Source of the DNA: Vallitalea maricola
GTDB lineage: Bacteria; Bacillota; Clostridia; Lachnospirales; Vallitaleaceae
Direction: 5' to 3'
NCBI RefSeq assembly: GCF_036985595.1
Contig: NZ_BTPU01000069.1
Coordinates: 1-35,500, forward strand
Length of the DNA stretch: 35,500 nt
Each line of letters begins with the position of its first letter. Positions within the stretch are counted from its first letter, which is position 1. The position numbers were made by a program, and so were the translations under genes. This document shows, piece after piece, positions 33,643 to 35,500 of the stretch. Below the pieces are notes generated by a model that was given only the letters and a program-made list of their open reading frames with translations, was not told the DNA's origin and did no database searches.

Positions 33643-33688
33643 ATATAGTGTGTTTCAAAATGCTATTTCATCTTAAAACACACTATAT
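33643..33688 (-). promoter_or_regulatory. Intercistronic stem-loop after the LplA-like gene
   Basis: ATATAGTGTGTTT (33643-33655) pairs perfectly with AAACACACTATAT (33676-33688), a 13-bp stem with a 20-nt loop and no U-run. It starts 12 nt after the binding-protein stop and fits 3' mRNA protection or partial attenuation. Confidence 0.65.
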
Positions 33689-33699
33689 CTATCAGTCAT

Positions 33700-35232
33700 T
33701 TATTTTCTCGCTTGATATTTATCATTAATAGCTTTAGTTAAAGCTTCTCCACCTCTTTGATTCCATTCTTTAACGAATGAATCAAATCCTGATTCAATAT
33801 CAGTTGCTCCTACAATCATTCCAATAAATTCTCTGTTTGTAAAATCAATTAAATCGGCTTCATATTTACTTGATTCATCTACCATTATTCCATCTGCTGG
33901 ATTACTTGCTGCACTCTTCTTAGAATAATCAATGGCATCTTGGAATTCTGGTGATGAATGGTCTATTAATGCAGTTTTAGCAATATAGAATTTATCAATA
34001 TCTAATTCATTTATTTGTGCATTATCAATAAGTCTTGTAACATGACCCTCTTCTTCTTTATAATGTTCTCCTTCTACTCCGTAATTGATAAATTTATTTC
34101 CTTCTTCTGAAGCTGCCCATGATAATAATCTTAATGCTGCATCTACATCTTTACATTCGCTGCTGATACCTGTTCTAACCCAGCCTTTAGCAGATTCTGT
34201 TCTAACACCGATTGGGGTATCACAACCACCTTTTAACACTGGACCATATACAAGCTCACCTTCTGGGTTCTTTTGAATAAATGGTGCATAATAGTTTTGG
34301 AAATTGTTTTTATCAAATAAGTGAATCTTTGTTTCGCCAGCACCAAATGTTCCAGCTTTTACTTTAGTTTTCCATCTACTACTATTATCAGTAACAAACT
34401 CAGGGTCAATTATTTTTTCATCATATAATTTCTTTAAGAATTTTAATGCTTCTTTTATTTCAGGTTGAACAGAACCATTTACTATTTGACCGTCTTTTTC
34501 CATCCAATAGTTAGGAAGTACTCCATAAGCACCAAATATATGATCCATGAATTTATCTACTCTACTATAACCACCCATAGCAAAAGTATCATTTTTGCCA
34601 TTTCCATCTGGATCTTCTAGAGCAACTTTTTTTGCAAATTCATAATATTCATCAAGAGTAGTTGGAACTTCCATTCCAAATTTATCTAACCAATCTTTTC
34701 TATAAGCAATAATACTAAGTGGTCTTGCTGTACTATATCCTATAGAATATATATTACCGTCATCATGTCTCATAGTATCCCATACTTCATCTGATCTAGA
34801 AGCTTTTAATTCTGGATACTTATCAAAGTATTCATTAAGTGGTAGTAATGCTCCACCTTTTGCTAACTTATCTTCCATAGCATCTGTATAGAAATTCATG
34901 ATGTCAGGTCTTTTACCAGAAGCTAATATAATATTTAATTTATTTTCAAGTTCTTTTGTTGTTACTTGAGTTATTTCTAATTCAGTATTTGTTTTTTCTT
35001 CTATATAATCTTTAGAAAATGATTTATCTTGGATATCTCTACTATGTAAAAATAGTTTTAATTTAGCAGGTTTATCACTTGTTTTGTTAGATTCATCATT
35101 TGCATCATTATTTTCATTCGACGTTACATTAGTATCCTTACTTGTATCCTTTTCATTATCTTTTTTACCACAACCAGTAAAACTAGCTAAACACATTGCA
35201 AGAATTAATAAAATTACTGTAAATTTTTTCAT
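33700..35232 (-). CDS. Extracellular oligosaccharide-binding lipoprotein (LplA/YtcQ-like)
   Basis: A 510-residue binding protein with a signal peptide and lipobox FTGC (C21), then an Asn/Asp/Lys/Ser-rich linker to about 55. Conserved LplA-type blocks include LKLFLHSRDIQD, DIMNFYTDAMED, GNIYSIGYSTARPLSIIAYR, DPDGNGKNDTFA and WAASEEGNKFINYGVEGEHY. The DPDGNGKND stretch is an EF-hand-like calcium loop found in this family. It captures oligosaccharides for the LplB/LplC-like permeases. The ATG follows GGGAGGG. It is the first gene of the operon ending with the sulfatases, behind a good sigma-A-like promoter. No ATPase accompanies it. Confidence 0.94.
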   Translation of the reverse strand: MKKFTVILLILAMCLASFTGCGKKDNEKDTSKDTNVTSNENNDANDESNKTSDKPAKLKLFLHSRDIQDKSFSKDYIEEKTNTELEITQVTTKELENKLNIILASGKRPDIMNFYTDAMEDKLAKGGALLPLNEYFDKYPELKASRSDEVWDTMRHDDGNIYSIGYSTARPLSIIAYRKDWLDKFGMEVPTTLDEYYEFAKKVALEDPDGNGKNDTFAMGGYSRVDKFMDHIFGAYGVLPNYWMEKDGQIVNGSVQPEIKEALKFLKKLYDEKIIDPEFVTDNSSRWKTKVKAGTFGAGETKIHLFDKNNFQNYYAPFIQKNPEGELVYGPVLKGGCDTPIGVRTESAKGWVRTGISSECKDVDAALRLLSWAASEEGNKFINYGVEGEHYKEEEGHVTRLIDNAQINELDIDKFYIAKTALIDHSSPEFQDAIDYSKKSAASNPADGIMVDESSKYEADLIDFTNREFIGMIVGATDIESGFDSFVKEWNQRGGEALTKAINDKYQARK

Positions 35233-35322
35233 TTGATGTAACCCTCCCTGTTGTTTTCATAAGAATAATGGTTAAATTTTACAACCAACATTTATTGCGC
35301 GCATTGCTTATTGGATGATTTC

Positions 35323-35351
35323 ACAATACATTAATTTTGCCCAACTTTCAA
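35323..35351 (-). promoter_or_regulatory. Sigma-A promoter of the sulfated-polysaccharide operon
   Basis: Minus strand: TTGAAA (35346-35351), 17-bp spacer, TATTGT (35323-35328), giving a leader of about 85 nt to the start at 35232. Otherwise the 35233-35500 stretch holds only the repeats listed separately. Confidence 0.6.
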
Positions 35352-35411
35352 TAATATAATTTTAATTTTATAGTATTATTTGTATTATTTACGTTTTTTT
35401 CATATTAAAAA

Positions 35412-35440
35412 ATATTAATATTGTTGTGTTATATTAATAT
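35412..35440. promoter_or_regulatory. Paired ATATTAATAT sites upstream of the operon promoter
   Basis: ATATTAATAT occurs at 35412-35421 and 35431-35440, 19 bp apart, about 60-90 bp upstream of the -35 box. Two equal half-sites at about two helical turns, upstream of the promoter, are what an AraC-type activator would use. The AT-rich composition makes chance plausible. Confidence 0.3.
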
Positions 35441-35488
35441 ATCTCCCTTAAAAACAGGCATTTATATCATTTTTACACATATATGACT

Positions 35489-35500
35489 AGGGGACGTTTC
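35489..35500. repeat. Start of a second REP-like 'GGGGACG' motif, cut by window end
   Basis: The last bases, CTAGGGGACGTTTC, share AGGGGACG with the element at 25507-25532 and stand out against the surrounding AT-rich sequence. The element continues beyond the window. Confidence 0.3.

Noticed and set aside
35291..35305. GCGCGC cluster in the leader of the LplA-like gene as an operator
   Set aside because: It is a short palindrome without a second copy; it stands out only because the region is AT-rich.

Overview
The window is AT-rich and reads like the chromosome of an anaerobic, low-GC, probably spore-forming member of the Clostridia. Pointers are strong AGGAGG-type ribosome-binding sites, a small 4Fe-4S ferredoxin, an oxygen-sensitive Fe-S cysteine desulfidase family protein, a decayed desulfoferrodoxin-like gene, and Lpl/Ytc-type polysaccharide importers. 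A Lachnospirales/Vallitalea-like host is a guess from style, not something the sequence proves. Twenty-eight of the 29 CDS are on the minus strand; only the EF-G/TetM-like GTPase is on plus. No rRNA, tRNA, CRISPR array, intact insertion sequence or phage gene was seen.

Layout. (1) 1-1521: the 5' part of a gene running off the left edge, made of about 20 in-frame 63-bp (21-residue) coiled-coil repeats, followed by two glycosyltransferase genes (1740-5291); a plausible surface or spore-surface glycoprotein locus. (2) 5292-5910: a graveyard with recognisable fragments of a desulfoferrodoxin-like gene and a LacI-type regulator. (3) 5911-7310: a TetR regulator and a seven-helix membrane protein that share a 13-bp palindromic operator. 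(4) 7340-9790: a polar amino acid ABC importer with a repeated 10-mer in its control region. (5) 9840-13200: ferredoxin, aldo/keto reductase, an RNase H-like small protein, an L,D-transpeptidase and a methyltransferase. (6) 13296-19641: one long operon with a Zn-type UroD/MtaA-family methyltransferase homologue, a CUT1-type ABC importer without ATPase, an FCD-type GntR regulator and a cysteine desulfidase homologue, behind a clear sigma-A promoter with a palindromic operator. (7) 19730-24370: GH36 alpha-galactosidase, then the divergent EF-G/TetM-like GTPase followed by a 109-bp structured inverted-repeat element. (8) 24370-25476: DUF3810 membrane metallopeptidase-like protein. (9) 25546-35351: a sulfated uronic-acid polysaccharide locus: Lpl-type importer, GH88 unsaturated glucuronyl hydrolase, two Cys-type sulfatases and a membrane-anchored YtdP-like AraC regulator.

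How the parts work together. In region 9, oligosaccharides left by extracellular lyases would be imported by the LplA/B/C-type system, desulfated by the two sulfatases and cut by GH88 at the unsaturated uronic acid, under an AraC protein whose outward domain senses ligand. Both sugar-type importers lack an ATPase here, so they probably share an MsmX-type subunit encoded elsewhere. All three ABC operons carry a stem-loop just after the binding-protein gene, which fits making more binding protein than permease.

The most unusual items are the region 6 gene combination, the 109-bp three-way-junction element, the expanding 63-bp coding repeats with an apparent ATT start, and the TetR/membrane-protein regulon.
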